Of a stretch of 43,922 nt of DNA, positions 18,341 through 27,084 are shown piece by piece (the first letter of the stretch is position 1; each line of letters starts with the position of its first letter). This DNA comes from Pedobacter borealis DSM 19626 (GTDB lineage: Bacteria > Bacteroidota > Bacteroidia > Sphingobacteriales > Sphingobacteriaceae): positions 1 through 43,922 of the forward strand of contig NZ_JAUG01000031.1 of NCBI RefSeq assembly GCF_000708285.2, in the 5' to 3' direction. The notes beneath the pieces were generated by a model. The model ran no database searches. It saw only the letters and a list, made by a program, of their open reading frames with translations, and was not told the origin of the DNA. Both the position numbers and the translations under genes were made by a program.

Positions 18341-18482
18341 AGCCGAATCCTATGATTTGTGTTTCGCAGACCATCAAGTTTTTTTTAAATTGAAATAATT
18401 TCTTACAAATATTCTGAAAAGCAAAGCCTGCAGTTCGTTTAACTGTTAATCGGGCTTTCCGCTAAATCTTTTAAAATACTGC

Positions 18483-18546
18483 TGTCATGCTGAGGCACGA
18501 AGCATCTCTTTCATCGCTTACAGATGCTTCGTACCTCAGCATGACA
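18483..18546. repeat. Family A inverted repeat, second copy
   Basis: The same 25-base arms as at 4062-4125, including the single C/A mismatch, around a 14-base loop of different sequence. It lies in the 322-base spacer between the convergent lapA-like gene and the receiver-like gene, where it could also stop transcription. Nothing else recognisable is in that spacer. Confidence 0.85.
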
Positions 18547-18662
18547 GTGAAACGGAAGTAGGTGCTAATTTTAAAAGGATACTGCTGCAATCCCGTTTAG
18601 GTGGCTTGAGCAATTGCTACTATTTAAGCATCCATAGCAAAGAGTATAAAATCTTTCTTTCG

Positions 18663-18959
18663 CTAATTGAGTGCCGACATAATTTCTCCGTAAAGTAAAC
18701 CACTTCCCCCACCATAATGCTGGATAATTTTCAGCCCCGGCCTTAAGGCGAGAAGTTTATTTTTCATTTCAATTTCTGATTCGTGATCAATTCCATTTCC
18801 AAGTAAAACCAAGTCAATGTGTTGTTCTTTGCAAATGGAAATGGCTTCTTCATTTTTGCAAACACACAAACCTTTCCATTCGGGCCTGGCATTTAACAGG
18901 CGGTTCATTACTGCAGTAATTTCTGTATCCCGGCCAATATAAAGTATAGTAGTTTGCAT
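18663..18959 (-). CDS. Degenerate response-regulator receiver-like protein
   Basis: A 98-residue protein shaped like a shortened CheY-type receiver: strand ILYIGRD, helix, VCKNEEAISICKEQHIDLVLLGNGID, then LLALRPGLKIIQHYGGGSGLL. The position that normally holds the phosphorylated aspartate at the end of the third strand (LVLLD) reads LVLLGN, and the acidic pair near the N-terminus is reduced to RD. It is therefore unlikely to be a standard phosphoacceptor; it could be a phosphate-independent binding module. Canonical receivers have about 120 residues, so this is short. A family D repeat lies just upstream, at 18978. Family assignment is by eye and moderate. Confidence 0.55.
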   Translation of the reverse strand: MQTTILYIGRDTEITAVMNRLLNARPEWKGLCVCKNEEAISICKEQHIDLVLLGNGIDHESEIEMKNKLLALRPGLKIIQHYGGGSGLLYGEIMSALN

Positions 18960-18977
18960 ATTTCTTTAAATAAATAA

Positions 18978-19105
18978 GAGGCTGTATCATAAGTTCTGAT
19001 TCATTCGAACTTGTCACGTTGAGCTTGTCGAAATGCTTTGAAGGGCATTTAAACAGGTCCTTCGACAGGCTCAGGATGACAATTCTATTTTTATGATACA
19101 ACCTC
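18978..19105. mobile_element. Family D MITE-like element
   Basis: A 128-base element with terminal inverted repeats GAGGCTGTATCATAA and TTATGATACAACCTC (one mismatch). An inner dyad is built from TTGAGCTTGTCGAA and TTCGACAGGCTCAGGATGAC. Relatives lie at 22286-22397 and 40774-40903. Length and ends suggest a non-autonomous transposable element, but no target-site duplication is evident and no transposase gene is present in the window. Confidence 0.65.
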
Positions 19106-19122
19106 TTGGTTAAAATTATTTT

Positions 19123-19845
19123 TTAATTCAGTTCCATCGGAACATCCATTAATAAAACCTCTGCATCTGCAGTATTGGCTTTAAAACTAATGCTGTCAGT
19201 ATCCCAAACGCCTAATCCATCTCTTTTGCTCAACACTTGTCCGTTTATGGTTACTTCGCCATTGATTACGAAAGCATAAACACCGTTTCCAGCTTTTTTG
19301 ATTTTGTATTCCGTTTCAAAACCTTCATCAAACTTACCTAACGAGAACCAGGCATCCTGATGAATCCAAACACCGGCATCATCAGCATTTGGTGATAAAA
19401 TCTGCTGGAAGTTATTGTGCCTTGCTGCAACATCTAACGTTTGCTGATCGTAACGTGGCGTAACATTTTTCTTGTTAGGGAACAACCAGATCTGCAATAA
19501 ATTTAACTGCTCATCTGCATTTGCGTTAAACTCGCTATGGCTAACACCTGTTCCGGCACTCATTACCTGAATTTCTCCATTTTTAATTACGGCCGAATTG
19601 CCCATACTATCTTTGTGAGCAATTGCACCAGCCAATGGAATGGTAATAATTTCCATGTTATCGTGTGGGTGCGAGCCAAAGCCCATTCCACCATCAATAC
19701 TGTCGTCATTTAAAACCCTTAAAACTCCGAAATGCATCCTTTCTGGATTGTAGTAATTAGCAAAACTGAATGAATGGTGTGCATCTAACCAACCATGATT
19801 AGCATGACCGCGGGTGTTTTCTTTGTGCAAAATAAACTGTGACAT
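19123..19845 (-). CDS. Pirin family cupin protein
   Basis: A bicupin protein of the pirin family, 240 residues from the chosen start. The ATG at 19845 begins MSQFILHKENTRGHANHGWL, the usual pirin N-terminus, and has a good upstream AAAGGAAA; a longer in-frame extension has no family similarity. The metal site is complete: H59 and H61 in GSHPHDNMEI, then H103 and E105 in VSHSEFN. Pirins bind iron; bacterial members include quercetin-dioxygenase-like enzymes and regulators of metabolic complexes, so the exact role here is open. The AlkD-like gene lies 108 bases upstream on the same strand. Confidence 0.93.
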   Translation of the reverse strand: MSQFILHKENTRGHANHGWLDAHHSFSFANYYNPERMHFGVLRVLNDDSIDGGMGFGSHPHDNMEIITIPLAGAIAHKDSMGNSAVIKNGEIQVMSAGTGVSHSEFNANADEQLNLLQIWLFPNKKNVTPRYDQQTLDVAARHNNFQQILSPNADDAGVWIHQDAWFSLGKFDEGFETEYKIKKAGNGVYAFVINGEVTINGQVLSKRDGLGVWDTDSISFKANTADAEVLLMDVPMELN

Positions 19846-19953
19846 AAATTTCCTTTCTTGTTTATGATACAAATTTACAGCAGCGATGTTTACCAAACAT
19901 TGATGTAGGGTAAGAAAGTAGTCGGGAGTCCAGAGCCCTAAGTCTTGAGTCAA

Positions 19954-20634
19954 TCACCGATTGTGCCTTGCCATTACGGCATCGCTGTTAAGCTCCCTTA
20001 ACGCATCTAATGCTACCCAATTTGCTTTTTTATTGTTTTGTGCAAGGATATTTTTTGCGGTTTGAATGGCATGCTTATGCAGAAAAACATTTCGCTTGCC
20101 AATTTGCCTCAATGCCCAGTTGATTGCCTTTTTAACAAAATTTCGGTTATCGTAAGCTTCTCTTTCGATGATCGGAAGAAAACTCAGAAAAGTTTCGTCA
20201 GGTTCTTTCTTGAGGTGCACGGCTGCCTCAGCCATCAGTACAAAACCAGTACGTTTCACAAATTCTGCTTCGGCCTGGGCAAACTCAAAGGCCTTCGACT
20301 TAAAATAAGGCGTTTTAACGAAAAGATTTCCGCAAGCCTGATCACATATATCCCAGGAACTAAAATCATTCGTCCACGCATTTATTTGCGTTTCTGACAC
20401 CTGTTTATAATCGCCGATAATGGTTGCTAAAAGACAGGCCTCATGAAATCCAGTCTCCCAAAGCAATAAAGACAGTTCCTGATTCTTGCCAATTTGCCTG
20501 GCCAGTTTTCTGATATTCGGCAAACGGATACCAAAAGCTTTAGAAATATCGATCCCAAAATGAGCCATCCTTTTTAAATATTCAGGTTCACTGATGGATT
20601 TTAATTCGGAAAGGACAAAATCTAGATCATTCAT
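19954..20634 (-). CDS. AlkD-like DNA alkylation repair protein
   Basis: A 226-residue HEAT-like repeat protein of the DNA alkylation repair (AlkC/AlkD) family. AlkD glycosylases remove N3- and N7-alkylated purines without flipping the base. The residues that contact the lesion in characterised AlkD appear conserved in spacing: W94 and D98 in SSWDICDQ, R128 in RTGFVLMA, and W173 in NWALRQIGKRN. The whole length is helical, as expected. The gene is alone or at the head of a pair with pirin. Enzymatic activity is inferred from the retained catalytic aspartate. Confidence 0.88.
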   Translation of the reverse strand: MNDLDFVLSELKSISEPEYLKRMAHFGIDISKAFGIRLPNIRKLARQIGKNQELSLLLWETGFHEACLLATIIGDYKQVSETQINAWTNDFSSWDICDQACGNLFVKTPYFKSKAFEFAQAEAEFVKRTGFVLMAEAAVHLKKEPDETFLSFLPIIEREAYDNRNFVKKAINWALRQIGKRNVFLHKHAIQTAKNILAQNNKKANWVALDALRELNSDAVMARHNR

Positions 20635-20842
20635 TAGACGAATTTAGTTTTTTTGAAAGACTTTCGAAGTTTAGGCATCGCGCAGGCTTTTGAAACTTCG
20701 GAAGTCTAAAAAAGGCTGCCGTAAACGATGCCTCATACTGCACTATAACATAACCAATCCTTAACACTGTTTCGATTTTAAGTTTACATCGATCTTTTAA
20801 ACTTGTTTAAATTTAACCATAACAATCAACCTTTTAAAACCC

Positions 20843-22099
20843 ATGCAAAAAAACATCATCTGGATGCTATTAGCGTCTTGCCTATTCACATTTTCCTGCA
20901 AAAAGAACAAATTATCTGAAGAGGAGGCCAGCACAACAAACCAAAAGAAAAATATGCTAATGGCTAACACTACAGTAGCCAGCGCTGCCGCAAGCGTAAA
21001 TGCCTATTCAAACACATCGGCCTACATCAGCGCTGGTTTTTCATTTTTAAATCCAACACAAATTGATAAAAACCGCCAGGCTATTGGCGGCAGTGCTTAC
21101 ACCGAGGTATATGGCTTTAATGTCCCAGAAGAAAACAGGGTAAGGGGTATTAGATGGAATGAAGATGATGAAACCACATCCATATGGCGGCCACAGGGAA
21201 TTGCCGGTTTCTCCAGAAATGGTGTACGCTATTTATTGGTAAGCTGGTATGCCAAAGATGCTGCAGAGAGCAAAGGATCTAGAATCACACTGATTGATAT
21301 AAGCCCAAGTTCGAGTACTTATTTAACGTACAGGCACATTTTACTGGTACAGCCCACCCTTCCAACCGGCACACTTGATTATACGCAATATGGTACTTAT
21401 GCGCCCTTAAACGTACATGCCGGTGGTGTAGCTTACTTTAATGGTAAAGTTTATTTAAGTAGTACAAGTTTAGGATTAAGGGTTTTTGATTTAGACAAAA
21501 TTATTGAAGTAACTACAGGAACAGGCACTGATGATAAGTGTGGCAAAGATGCCAGTGGAAATCTTTACGCTTTTAATTACAGATACATCCTTCCACAAAT
21601 AGGTTATTATAAAATTAACGATGCAAGTCCTTTTTCAACCGTACAGGTAAATTTCGAAAACAATCAATTATGGACAGGACAATATTATGCCGGAAGCGCA
21701 GATGCATCAATTGTACCTAAAATATTCGGGTTCCCGATAAACACATCGGGAGAATTGCAGAATTCGGGCATACAGACAGTGGTTCCAAAAAACAGCCTGT
21801 TTACTTCAGATCATGCACATGGCATACAGGGCGTTTTTAGAAAAGGGAATAGGACCTGGCTTTCTTGCACCGGATCGCCTAGCGAATCGTACGGATCAAC
21901 CGCCCGCTTAGCAAGGTATACAGATGGTGATACGAATACTGTTCGATACAGGTGGCCATACGGCGCTGAATCGTTATATCTTGAAGCCCAATACGGGTAT
22001 TTATGGAGCTTAACTGAATTTGAACCCAATGCCGGAGCTCAAAATGGCAGTCAGGTTAACCGCTGTATATTTGCTGTAGATTTTTCAAAATACGAATAG
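20843..22099 (+). CDS. Secreted lipoprotein of unknown function, probably beta-propeller
   Basis: A 418-residue protein with a clear lipoprotein signal: MQKNIIWMLLASCLFTFSC, with C19 as the likely lipidated cysteine. A low-complexity spacer of about 35 residues (S, A, T, N) follows. The mature part has segments such as VRGIRWNEDDETTSIWRPQG, YLLVSWYAKDAAESKGSRI, HAGGVAYFNGKVYLSS and DHAHGIQG, which read as propeller-like blades with glycine and aromatic turns. I know no function for it. The RGIRWN...WRPQG pattern recalls uncharacterised secreted proteins of actinobacteria, so its distribution may be broad. It appears to be a single-gene unit between a divergent repair gene and a convergent metZ-like gene. 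Confidence 0.75.
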   Translation: MQKNIIWMLLASCLFTFSCKKNKLSEEEASTTNQKKNMLMANTTVASAAASVNAYSNTSAYISAGFSFLNPTQIDKNRQAIGGSAYTEVYGFNVPEENRVRGIRWNEDDETTSIWRPQGIAGFSRNGVRYLLVSWYAKDAAESKGSRITLIDISPSSSTYLTYRHILLVQPTLPTGTLDYTQYGTYAPLNVHAGGVAYFNGKVYLSSTSLGLRVFDLDKIIEVTTGTGTDDKCGKDASGNLYAFNYRYILPQIGYYKINDASPFSTVQVNFENNQLWTGQYYAGSADASIVPKIFGFPINTSGELQNSGIQTVVPKNSLFTSDHAHGIQGVFRKGNRTWLSCTGSPSESYGSTARLARYTDGDTNTVRYRWPYGAESLYLEAQYGYLWSLTEFEPNAGAQNGSQVNRCIFAVDFSKYE

Positions 22100-22166
22100 T
22101 TACAACCTAACTTCGATTATTAGTTTTTGCTTTTTGGTGTTTTAACTATTTTTTTTCTAAAACGAT

Positions 22167-22226
22167 CGTCACCCTGACCTGTAGCGCAGCGAAAAGCTAC
22201 GCAGTAAATTTATTTCAGGGTCTTTC
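22167..22226. repeat. Family E spacer repeat
   Basis: CGTCACCCTGA...TTTATTTCAGGGTCTTTC: an interrupted inverted repeat (CCCTGA/TCAGGG) with an inner TAGCGCAGCGAAAAGCTA stem. The outer words recur at 43823-43888. It lies downstream of the lipoprotein gene and could end its transcript. Confidence 0.65.
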
Positions 22227-22285
22227 TAACCTGAAGCTTTACTAATTATTATTTTTCAATAATAATTATTGGTTCAGAAACACAA

Positions 22286-22397
22286 GAGGCTGTATCATAT
22301 TTATAAATTCTATCCGAATTTGTCACGTTGAGCTTGTCGAAACGCTTTAGCAAGTCCTTCGACAGGCTCAGGATGACAATTATTTATGATACAGCCT
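22286..22397. mobile_element. Family D MITE-like element, second copy
   Basis: Terminal repeats GAGGCTGTATCAT and ATGATACAGCCT enclose the same inner dyad as the copy at 18978-19105 (TTGAGCTTGTCGAA, then TTCGACAGGCTCAGGATGAC) with a shorter middle. The element ends 20 bases before the stop of the metZ-like gene. Confidence 0.65.
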
Positions 22398-22416
22398 ATT
22401 TCTATTTATGCCTTTA

Positions 22417-23583
22417 TTAAGCCAATGCCTGTTCAATATCAGCTAAAATATCATTGATATGCTCCAAACCAATTGATAAACGGATGGAACCTTGCTCAAT
22501 ACCAACTTCGTTACGTTGTTCTTCGGTAAGTTTGCTGTGTGTACTGGTAGCAGGATGTGTTGCAATTGAGCGGGTATCAGCCAAATTTGCTGAGATAGAG
22601 AACATTTGCAAACCATCCATAAATTTACGTGCAGCATCAATACCGCCTTCAACCACAATGGTTACAATACCACCACCCTGTTTCATTTGCTTTTTGGCAA
22701 TATCGTACTGCGGGTGCGATGGTAAAAACGGATATTTAACCAGTTTAATTTTCGGGTGTTTTTCTAAATATTCTGCAACTTTTAAAGCATTTTCGCAATG
22801 GCGATCCATACGGATGGCCAGCGTTTCTAAACTCTTAGATAAAATCCATGCATTAAAAGGCGATAATGCTGGCCCACTGTGACGGGCAAAAGCAATCACA
22901 TCTGCAATTAAATCTTTGGTTCCTAAAATAACGCCGCCCAATACTCTTCCTTGTCCATCAATATATTTGGTAGCCGAGTGGATCGAAATATGTGCACCAT
23001 ACTTAATCGGCTGTTGCAGATATGGTGTGGCAAAACAATTATCAATAACCAGTAATACCTTGTGTTTTTTAGCCAGATCGCCCAAAAATTCCAAATCGAT
23101 AATATCGATGCCAGGATTAGATGGCGTTTCTACAAAAATCATTTTGGTATTGGGTTTAATCAAAGCTTCCCAATCCTGTGGTTTATCCAGATCGGCATAA
23201 TCGAAAGTTACGCCCCAGTTAGAAAAAACATTGGTTAATAATTGATGTGTAGAACCAAAAACCGATCTGCTCGAAACCAAGTGGTCGCCATTTTTTAAAA
23301 ATGCACCAAATGTGGTAAAAATCGCAGCCATTCCTGTTGCGGTGGCAAAACCATCTTCGGCACCTTCCAACAGGCACATTTTTTCGATAAACTCTGATGT
23401 ATTTGGATTTGAATAACGGCTATATACATTCCCTTCCTTTTCGTTAGCAAACAAAGCACGCATTTCTTCCGCATCTTCAAACTTATAACTCGAAGTAAGG
23501 TAAATTGGCGATGAATGCTCTTTGTGTAAACTGCGTTCGGTTTGAGTGCGTATGGCTATGGTTTCAAAATTTTCGGATTTCAT
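22417..23583 (-). CDS. metZ: O-succinylhomoserine sulfhydrylase-like Cys/Met metabolism PLP enzyme
   Basis: A 388-residue fold-type I PLP enzyme of the Cys/Met metabolism family (MetB, MetC, MetY, MetZ and methionine gamma-lyase). The PLP lysine is K206 in HSATKYIDGQGRVLGG; the GQGR-VLGG continuation is typical of MetZ, which makes homocysteine directly from O-succinylhomoserine and sulfide. Other motifs are SRYSNPNTSEFIEKM, TATGMAAI, FVETPSNPG and VIDNCFATP. Length and ends are normal. Cystathionine gamma-synthase or methionine gamma-lyase are the alternatives, and substrate choice cannot be settled from motifs. No SAM riboswitch was recognised in the 136-base leader, which instead has repeated GTATCAAGATTTGAGT words. 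Confidence 0.85.
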   Translation of the reverse strand: MKSENFETIAIRTQTERSLHKEHSSPIYLTSSYKFEDAEEMRALFANEKEGNVYSRYSNPNTSEFIEKMCLLEGAEDGFATATGMAAIFTTFGAFLKNGDHLVSSRSVFGSTHQLLTNVFSNWGVTFDYADLDKPQDWEALIKPNTKMIFVETPSNPGIDIIDLEFLGDLAKKHKVLLVIDNCFATPYLQQPIKYGAHISIHSATKYIDGQGRVLGGVILGTKDLIADVIAFARHSGPALSPFNAWILSKSLETLAIRMDRHCENALKVAEYLEKHPKIKLVKYPFLPSHPQYDIAKKQMKQGGGIVTIVVEGGIDAARKFMDGLQMFSISANLADTRSIATHPATSTHSKLTEEQRNEVGIEQGSIRLSIGLEHINDILADIEQALA

Positions 23584-23591
23584 TATTTAAT

Positions 23592-23634
23592 AGTATCAAG
23601 ATTTGAGTGTCAAGGGATGGGTATCAAGATTTGA
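23592..23634. repeat. Short direct repeats in the metZ leader
   Basis: The word GTATCAAGATTTGAGT occurs twice about 29 bases apart just upstream of the metZ-like start. Related GTATCAAG and GATACTTGCTACTTG words follow around 23700 and again near 24160 (AGTAGCAAGTATCAAGTATT), on both sides of the OsmC gene. They look like a simple spacer repeat rather than a regulatory site. Confidence 0.55.
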
Positions 23635-23719
23635 GTATTAAGTATCAGGATGTGGTATGAGAATAAAGTCGTCATCATAAATTTTAAGATTTGCTTCTCG
23701 ATACTTGCTACTTGTTACT

Positions 23720-24145
23720 TTATACTTCTCTTTTGTTTATTTTATAAGTAAAATTAATCGTTGCAGAGCGGCCTAAAATATTCGATACAGAGCAATATTT
23801 ATCGAAAGTCATGGCTAAAGCACGCTCAACTTTTTGAATGCTTAAATCGCCAAATAAATCGAAGTGAATATCGATTACATCAAAAATCGGTGGCATTTCT
23901 TCCTCTTTTCTGGTGGCATTTATAGCGATTTTAATATCATCAAGTGGTTCCTTCTGCTTGGTTAATACATTTACCATATCAATGCCGCTGCAGCCACCCA
24001 ATCCAATCAGTAACATCTCCATCGGTCTGAAACCTTTTCCTTCGCCACCAATGGCAGCTTTTGCGTCCAACTCTACAGTAAAACCGCTCTCGTTTTCTGC
24101 TTCAAAATTAAATTTACCGCTCTTGCGGATTAGATTTATGTTCAT
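23720..24145 (-). CDS. OsmC family peroxiredoxin-like protein
   Basis: A 141-residue OsmC/Ohr-family protein. The chosen ATG at 24145 gives MNINLIRKSGKFNFEAEN, the usual family opening; a start seven codons earlier is possible. The two redox cysteines are present: C52 in GLGGCSGIDMVNVL and C118 in DKYCSVSNIL. OsmC proteins reduce organic hydroperoxides using these cysteines; this one is closer to the YhfA-like branch, whose substrate is less certain. It lies between metZ and ispE on the same strand, but with spacers of 136 and 72 bases containing simple repeats, so an operon is possible but not clear. Confidence 0.9.
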   Translation of the reverse strand: MNINLIRKSGKFNFEAENESGFTVELDAKAAIGGEGKGFRPMEMLLIGLGGCSGIDMVNVLTKQKEPLDDIKIAINATRKEEEMPPIFDVIDIHFDLFGDLSIQKVERALAMTFDKYCSVSNILGRSATINFTYKINKREV

Positions 24146-24217
24146 CTTGTTAGTATCCAGTAGCAAGTATCAAGTATTTAGACCATACGCCTCCTACCTT
24201 CCAACCTTCTACCTCTT

Positions 24218-25021
24218 TTAAATATTATAATAAACTAAGTTATTTTTTTCCAGTTCTGGCAACTTAACCGGATGGTTAAAAAGTGCAAAAACCGACGAAC
24301 CGCTACCACTCATTAAAGCGAATGTTGCGCCTGCATCGTATAAACTGGTTTTTATTTGACGAATTTGGGGATACTTTGCGAATACCGATAGTTCGAAATC
24401 GTTGATAACCTTATTTTTCCATGTTGTTGGATGCAAATGTATAATTTCTTTTAACGATTGCAAAGGTTTTTGCGGTTTTACATGTGCATAAGCATCAGCC
24501 GTACTTACATGTACAGGTGGTTTTACCAAAACTTTAAACCAGGCTGACAAATCTATTTCACACTTTTCAAATTCATCACCTTTATTAAATGCATAAACGG
24601 GTTTGTTCTCAATAAAAAAAGCACAGTCTGCCCCTAGCTGGCGGGCATAACCTTCCATCTTATCAACAGACATCCCCAAAGTGAATTTCTCATTTAATAA
24701 TTTGATCAGGAAAGCACAATCTGCCGATCCGCCACCCAAACCTGCACCAACTGGAATGTTTTTCAATAAATTGATCTGCTGCGCCGGAATATCATAATCC
24801 CTTTTTACCAATTGATAAGCTTTAAAACACAGGTTATCGTTCGGGTCGCCAGGAATATCAATCCCATGAATTTTGCACGAAGTTACCTCTGCATCGGTAA
24901 TTTCGACCGAATCTTTAATATTGATCGGATAAAAAACGGTTTCGAGGTTGTGGTAACCATCAGTACGTTTTTCGGTGATATTTAAGCCTAGATTTATTTT
25001 TGCGTTGGGAAAAGATAGCAT
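24218..25021 (-). CDS. ispE: 4-diphosphocytidyl-2-C-methyl-D-erythritol kinase
   Basis: IspE is the GHMP-family kinase that phosphorylates CDP-methylerythritol in the non-mevalonate isoprenoid pathway. The 267 residues start MLSFPNAKINLGLNITEKR, with the catalytic lysine in AKINLGL and RTDGYHNLETVF next. The ATP-binding glycine loop PVGAGLGGGSADCAF (about residues 90-104) is complete, and the third GHMP motif MSGSGSSVFALF is near the C-terminus. Length is slightly short but within family range. The spacer upstream is 488 bases long and repeat-rich. Confidence 0.97.
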   Translation of the reverse strand: MLSFPNAKINLGLNITEKRTDGYHNLETVFYPINIKDSVEITDAEVTSCKIHGIDIPGDPNDNLCFKAYQLVKRDYDIPAQQINLLKNIPVGAGLGGGSADCAFLIKLLNEKFTLGMSVDKMEGYARQLGADCAFFIENKPVYAFNKGDEFEKCEIDLSAWFKVLVKPPVHVSTADAYAHVKPQKPLQSLKEIIHLHPTTWKNKVINDFELSVFAKYPQIRQIKTSLYDAGATFALMSGSGSSVFALFNHPVKLPELEKNNLVYYNI

Positions 25022-25509
25022 GATAGTCCTGAGTCGTGAGTCTTAAGTCGTGAGTCCATGGTGCCGAAACCATTGGGCGGTTCTAACTGCAAACATACAA
25101 AAGTGTTTTTTATGGGGTCGTGTTTCTTTACATTTTATATAGTCAGGTTGTTTGGAGCGCAATTGTAGTGGTTCTACGCTTACCTTGTTCCCGTGTTGCG
25201 CTTTTACGCTTTCCCGAAAGTTCGGGATTCCTCCTCGCTGCAGGGTAACACTGCACCCGGGGCTAAGGGGCCAGTTGCTACTTCTATCGGGGTTGATGAA
25301 GAAACCGTAAATTACAAACCTGATTGTAGTGGAAAGCCCACAGCGCAGCGAGGACTTGAAATGAAAAGCAGGACAGGTGGCCGCCATTGGCACAGCACAT
25401 TCATTTCCAAAAAACAATTATCAGCACAATGTTAGTAAGTGGACAGTGTGTATAAAAATGATTCTCAACACCTGATAAATTTTAGATATTTGTAAATTAT
25501 CAGAACAAT
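25022..25509. repeat. Repeat-rich ispE-thyA spacer with family H element
   Basis: This divergent spacer is richer in GC than its surroundings. Bases 25318-25377 (CCTGATTG...AGCGAGGACTTGAA...AAAAGCAGGAC) match, in reverse complement, the segment 37500-37560 downstream of accD. Other dyads include CCCGAAAGTTCGGG at 25213-25226. Bases 25027-25057 hold GAGTCGTGAGTCTTAAGTCGTGAGTC, a simple repeat like that at 19925-19950. Open frames on both strands here are by-products of composition. The thyA promoter probably lies near 25484-25491, where GATATTTG resembles TAnnTTTG. Confidence 0.6.
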
Positions 25510-26304
25510 ATGAAACAATATTTAGATTTAATGCAACATGTGCTTGATCATGGCGCTCAAAAGCACGACCGTACCGGCACCGGAACAATAAGCGTTTTTG
25601 GTTACCAGATGCGCTTTAACCTTCAGGAAGGTTTCCCGATGGTGACAACAAAGAAATTGCACTTAAAATCTATTATTCACGAACTGATCTGGTTTTTAAC
25701 CGGCGATACCAATATTAAATACTTAAAAGATAATGGTGTACGCATTTGGGACGAATGGGCTGACGAAAACGGCAACCTGGGACCGGTTTATGGTTCGCAG
25801 TGGAGAAGCTGGCCAACACCAGATGGGCAGCACATCGATCAGATCACCAATATCATCAATACGATAAAGAACAATCCCGATTCGCGCAGGATTATTGTTT
25901 CTGCATGGAACGTTGCTGAAATCGAAAATATGGCCCTACCTCCTTGTCACGCTTTTTTTCAATTCTACGTGGCCGATGGGAAATTAAGCTGCCAGTTATA
26001 TCAGCGCAGTGCCGATATTTTCCTGGGCGTTCCTTTTAATATTGCATCTTACGCTTTATTAACCATGATGGTAGCACAGGTGTGCGGTTTAAAAGCCGGA
26101 GATTTTATCCACACCCTAGGCGATGCACATTTATACAATAACCATATTGAACAGGCCAACCTACAATTAAGCCGCGAGCCTAAAGCATTGCCAACCATGA
26201 AAATCAATCCTGACGTAAAAAGCATCTTTGATTTCAAATTTGAGGACTTTACCCTGGAGAATTACGAAGCGCACCCGCATATTAAGGGGATAGTGGCGGT
26301 GTAG
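25510..26304 (+). CDS. thyA: Thymidylate synthase
   Basis: ThyA methylates dUMP to dTMP with methylene-tetrahydrofolate, giving dihydrofolate. The 264-residue length equals that of the Escherichia coli enzyme, and the catalytic cysteine falls at the same position, C146 in [11 protein letters not shown]. Other invariant segments are [45 protein letters not shown] and [13 protein letters not shown]. The folA gene lies 268 bases downstream on the same strand; its product regenerates tetrahydrofolate from the dihydrofolate made here. The gap between them is filled by a family B repeat, so co-transcription is plausible but not certain. Confidence 0.98.
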   Translation: MKQYLDLMQHVLDHGAQKHDRTGTGTISVFGYQMRFNLQEGFPMVTTKKLHLKSIIHELIWFLTGDTNIKYLKDNGVRIWDEWADENGNLGPVYGSQWRSWPTPDGQHIDQITNIINTIKNNPDSRRIIVSAWNVAEIENMALPPCHAFFQFYVADGKLSCQLYQRSADIFLGVPFNIASYALLTMMVAQVCGLKAGDFIHTLGDAHLYNNHIEQANLQLSREPKALPTMKINPDVKSIFDFKFEDFTLENYEAHPHIKGIVAV

Positions 26305-26349
26305 TTTGTTTATTTAACCGGAGCTTCGAATTAAAATTTAAACTGGATA

Positions 26350-26439
26350 GATTGCTTCACTCTTGCTCACGGCCAAACGCTTCGGTTCGCAATGACGCTC
26401 CGTTTGTCGTCATTGCGAGGAGGAACGACGAAGCAATCT
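26350..26439. repeat. Family B inverted repeat between thyA and folA
   Basis: GATTGCTTC...TTCGCAATGACG is followed by CGTCATTGCGAGGAGGAACG and GAAGCAATC, giving a palindrome of about 90 bases. Related copies are at 27085-27185, 33548-33657, 33993-34088 and, in short form, 39001-39037. Confidence 0.8.
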
Positions 26440-26572
26440 CATTCAGCTATTGACACAAGTTGATCCAAGATTAAGATAAGTAGCCTACATACGATATTAT
26501 GAAAAGGGCTCTAATGCTTCAAAACAATGAACTTATGAAAGCTTTAGCAAAATGCCAATAAACAATTGACCA

Positions 26573-27076
26573 ATGACCAATGAACCCAAAAACCTTTCCA
26601 TTGCCGTAGCTATTGGCGAAAATTTTGCAATAGGCAAAAACAACCAACTTTTATGGCACATGCCAGCCGATTTAAAGTTCTTTAAACAAACCACTTCGGG
26701 GCACACGGTTGTGATGGGCCGCAAAACTTTCGATTCTGTAGGTAGACCGCTGCCTAACCGCAGGAATATTGTAATTACCAGAGATCCCAGTTTAAAAATC
26801 GATGGTGTTGAAGTGGTAAATAGTTTAGATGAAGCTTTAGCAATTACCAAAACAGAAGAAAAACCGGTATTTATTGTGGGTGGTGCTGAAATTTACAGAC
26901 AGGCTTTGCCTATAACCACCACGCTTTATTTAACCACCATCCACCACAATTTTGATGCAGACACTTTTTTCCCTGAAATTGACCGGAATGAATGGAAAGT
27001 AATCAGCAGTGAAACCCATAAAGCCGACGAAAAGAACAAATACGATTATACTTTTGAGGTTTTAGAGCGAATTTAA
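26573..27076 (+). CDS. folA: Dihydrofolate reductase
   Basis: FolA reduces dihydrofolate to tetrahydrofolate with NADPH. The 167 residues contain the expected landmarks: IGKNNQLLWHMPADLKFFK, with the catalytic acid D33 and W28, then VVMGRKTFDSVGRPLPNRRNIVITR for the NADPH site, and FIVGGAEIYRQAL. The length is normal. The start ATG at 26573 is the only reasonable one before the first strand. It follows thyA, its metabolic partner, and is followed within ten bases by a large family B palindrome, which may stabilise or end the transcript. Confidence 0.97.
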   Translation: MTNEPKNLSIAVAIGENFAIGKNNQLLWHMPADLKFFKQTTSGHTVVMGRKTFDSVGRPLPNRRNIVITRDPSLKIDGVEVVNSLDEALAITKTEEKPVFIVGGAEIYRQALPITTTLYLTTIHHNFDADTFFPEIDRNEWKVISSETHKADEKNKYDYTFEVLERI

Positions 27077-27084
27077 GTCGTTAG

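Noticed and set aside
20038..20397. 119-codon + strand frame opposite the AlkD-like gene
   Set aside because: It is a shadow of a conserved repair gene with intact key residues.
22454..22882. 142-codon + strand frame opposite the metZ-like gene
   Set aside because: It mirrors a well-supported PLP enzyme on the other strand, is rich in serine, cysteine and isoleucine as expected of a shadow frame, and has no domain.
23584..23719. Possible SAM riboswitch before the metZ-like gene
   Set aside because: The 136-base leader consists of GTATCAAG-type direct repeats and shows no paired helices of a SAM aptamer.
25043..25435. Overlapping frames of 80 and 124 codons in the ispE-thyA spacer
   Set aside because: They run through family H and simple repeats on both strands and have no start signal or recognisable domain.
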